The translations under genes and the position numbers were made by a program. Below the pieces are notes generated by a model. It saw nothing but the letters and a program-made list of their open reading frames with translations, ran no database searches and was not told the DNA's origin. 64,000 bases of DNA. Origin: Eucommia ulmoides. Taxonomy: Eukaryota; Streptophyta; Magnoliopsida; Garryales; Eucommiaceae. The first letter of the stretch is position 1; each line of letters starts with the position of its first letter. The stretch spans positions 22,494,803-22,558,802 of the forward strand of contig CM028339.1 of the NCBI GenBank assembly GCA_016647705.1. The letters run 5' to 3'. This document shows positions 61,606-64,000 of the stretch, piece by piece.

Positions 61606-63021
61606 TAAATTAAACTCACAAAATAGCTCACAAAAAGAACAAGTCTGGGGTTTATTGTGTCATACCATCTGGCAAATATCAAAATCCCCGGTGTAACGAT
61701 CAGCTAACATCTAAGCCTTTGACATCAACTTGACATTATGGTTACCCGGTATTAGTGCCTTTGTCCGTAAGACAAAAATTACCGGAAAAACATATATGCA
61801 TATAAAAATTTATTCACTTTCTAAGATACTCATTTGCTATGCATCTCCAGCTAAGAGTGATGTTCATAAAACTTACCCCGATATATGTGGGTACCAAGAT
61901 GGGCAATCGAGGTGGGGATAGTGTCCAACTTTTTACTCACACATGAACTTCGTAGTAACGCAACTAATCACCTACGTCGACATCATCAATCAAATCAATA
62001 TTAACGACATTCTTGAAGAAATTTTAAGGACAACGATGCATGATAAAAGACTTACATCAGAACATATCTATTCCCTCTTTGCAAACGTTGCAAGAGATGC
62101 CCGGGTAGCAATAATGTTTTTAAAATCGCATAACATTTCAATGTAGTAAACAACGGAACCCTAACATTAATTACACAAAAGCAACATGTATGATATTTAA
62201 CAACCCATTCAAATATGAATAACGTAACGTACCGTTGATTCAGTTTGGGGTTGAAAAAAAACTTTCACACACTTTCTTTCTTAGGACTGAATGGGTTCAC
62301 TAAATTTACTTTACTGCTTATAGCAGCCTATATAATTAACGCAAAAAAAAAAATCATTTACTTATGTTGCATTGGGCGAGGATGGATATAATTAAAAAAC
62401 AAGAGAGAAGATAATAAAAGTACATTATTCACCATAGACCTCGTTGACTTTCGCTTAGCAACCGATTTTTTCTGGAGGGACTCCATATGCTTTTTTTTTT
62501 TAGCCTAATTACCGGCGTCTTTTGCTACCTTCATATAGTGTTGGACTCTAAGAAACGAGAAGAATCTTATTTTTGTAATGGTAGTATCGTATTCAACATG
62601 TCTTGTACCTTCAATAAGACAATATCCTAATTTTGGACTTCAATATCCGACGGCTGCCCTGCCGTTGATTTTGCCCCCAATTTCTCCCTTACCAAGGTAT
62701 TCAGGGTGATCAACTACTTTGGCCCACCTACATTCTCATCACCTACATGATTTTTTCTCTCATTAATGATAGTATCTTGTCAAGTGTGTCATTCAAGTTC
62801 TTTTCAATCAGAGCGAAGGGCCCTGACGACAACGTCTCTAATGAAATCAAAGGCAACGGGCAACCCACATATTCATCACGTATGAGAGGGTCAGCCTTCA
62901 TTTCCTCTTTGCCTATTTGGACACTTGTAGACAGTGGGATGTCCCAAATGTCTACTTGCGCAAATGGCTCTCGCACGACCAATCGCTTTCGATGCAACGG
63001 TGGCATATGGAGCACGCGCGT
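61606..63021 (-). pseudogene. Possible upstream part of the Ulp1 gene
   Basis: No domain is certain here. On the minus strand a 90-codon open stretch (63015-62743) reads KRLVVREPFAQVDIWDIPLS and ends near a donor AT/GTAGGT. A candidate exon at about 62327-62268 follows the acceptor TTATATAG and reads AAISSKVNLVNPFSPKKESV. A lysine-rich piece KSVAKRKSTRS lies near 62470-62435. Linkers of this kind precede the Ulp1 core in plant proteins. The 5' end is cut by the Copia-type LTR at 63022. The plus-strand frames at 61730-62146 and 62747-63115 have no recognised motif. Confidence 0.35.
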
Positions 63022-64000
63022 TGTTGGCCCAGTAGAATACCCAAGAGGGAGGGTGAATTGGGTAATTAAAAATTATATCAGAGAAATAATAACACTTCAA
63101 AAACAAAACAATTAATTTTATCCTAAAATTAATTATTATCTTTATAGTAACGGATAAGTGTAATAAGCTCTAGATGCACACCCAAACAACACAAGATAAA
63201 ATCAAGAAAATAAGCAATGCAGTATACATCGATATATCCTGGTTCACCAAGCTACTTTTGGCTAATCCAGTCCTCTGAGCCCCACAGAGATTTGCACCCA
63301 CTAAACTAAAGATTCATTTACAGGTAAGAACCAAACTCTCACAATGATTCTTTTCGCAGGTTCAGATTCAACCTTTACAAATTTCTTTTCACAGGTTTAG
63401 GAATAACCTCTACTTTTTACAGGCTCAAGAATAACCTATTTCTATTACAGATAGAATCACAACCTAATTCGTTTTATACCTTAGGCTCAAGAATTAAAAC
63501 TTCACAAAAATACTCCAACTATCATATTTCCAGGTAAAGATGGAACCTTTACAAAATTCACTCAAAATCAATTCTATCTAGGAAGAATTACTATCTCAAT
63601 CTCTTTACAGGAAGAGACTGAAAATTGGCTACCCTTTGATTAAATACCCCCAACAGTATTTAATCTGTTACACTACTCACCAATACAAATTGATAAGTAG
63701 ATTATCTCACTCAGAGTTTCTACCACCCCAGATAAATTAAAACTCGATTAATATCCCAAATCTAGTGATAGAAAAGTGTGAGATTGAAAATATGATTTTA
63801 AACAAAAGATGGGTAGTAAATAATTGAGCACGTAATCAAATTCAAAAAATTGTTTATAAAATATTTTCTTCAATAAAAATAAAAAACAATTTCTAAAGAT
63901 CAATTTTTAAAAATTAAACAACCAATGCACAATAGAAAGTAATTGGAAAGATCTCAACCGGAATCCACAGAAAAAATAAATAGAGCGATGTTACTTCAGA
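63022..64000 (-). mobile_element. Copia-type LTR running off the right edge
   Basis: The minus strand ends in CCAATTCACCCTCCCTCTTG, then GGGTATTCTACTGGGCCAACA at 63022. Homologous to 35877-36498 and the start of 39885-41359: shared phrases include TATCCTGGTTCACCAAGCTA (63235), TTTCTACCACC near 63718 and ACTCGATTAATAT near 63741. Loose repeats of TTTACAGGTT or TTCACAGGTT with AAGAAT or GAATAAC occur every 45-60 bp at 63320-63620. No primer site is seen on its inner side, so it is a solo or truncated LTR. Confidence 0.65.

Noticed and set aside
62747-63115. Plus-strand frame of 122 codons
   Set aside because: It runs across the boundary into the Copia-type LTR at 63022 and has no motif; the minus strand is the better candidate for the neighbouring gene.

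Overview
The window is nuclear DNA from a flowering plant, most likely a eudicot. The evidence is a pair of intron-containing genes with plant-type proteins, AT-rich spacers, CT-rich leaders, and a dense load of plant retroelement fossils, MITEs and one Au-type SINE. There is no sign of bacterial, viral-episome or organelle origin. I cannot name the species.

Two host genes look whole. At 20022-26177 (+) lies a B' (B56) regulatory subunit of protein phosphatase 2A, 522 residues in two coding exons split by a 4.6 kb intron, with a long leader holding a likely leader intron and short upstream ORFs. At 31162-34870 (+) lies a class-I plant carboxylesterase of the CXE11/CXE16 type, 462 residues in two exons, with its HGGG motif and Ser-Asp-His triad intact. 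The spacer and introns of this 18.9-35.9 kb gene island hold only small elements: TRIM-like pieces, PIF/Tourist-type MITEs, a Stowaway-like end and the SINE.

Two further host-type genes are fossils. A NAC-domain piece sits at about 1.05-1.22 kb. A Ulp1/SENP-type (C48) cysteine protease lies on the minus strand at 59.3 to about 63.0 kb; its His, Asp, Gln and Cys motifs are spread over short exons, and a retroelement LTR fills one of its introns.

The rest is mostly retroelement fossils. From left to right: the end of a long LTR (1-1037); a broken Tat-clade Gypsy body (4.3-8.0 kb) followed by a Tat-type LTR and three tandem arrays (8.2-15.1 kb); an Athila-like piece on the minus strand (16-18 kb); a Gypsy protease fossil just upstream of the PP2A gene; a three-layer nest at 35.9-41.4 kb (Copia-type solo LTR, then a Mutator-like MITE, then a 3.1 kb solo LTR, each boundary marked by target duplications); a second broken Tat body (42.1-48.3 kb) with a 2.0 kb solo LTR inside it; a third copy of that LTR family (49.3-55.4 kb, minus) split by an Athila-like fragment; and Copia-type LTRs at 57.3-59.2 kb and from 63.0 kb to the right edge.

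The most notable observations are the hidden Ulp1 gene with an LTR-filled intron, the readable insertion order at 36 kb, and a family of long LTRs that carries a different tandem array at the same internal position in each of three copies.
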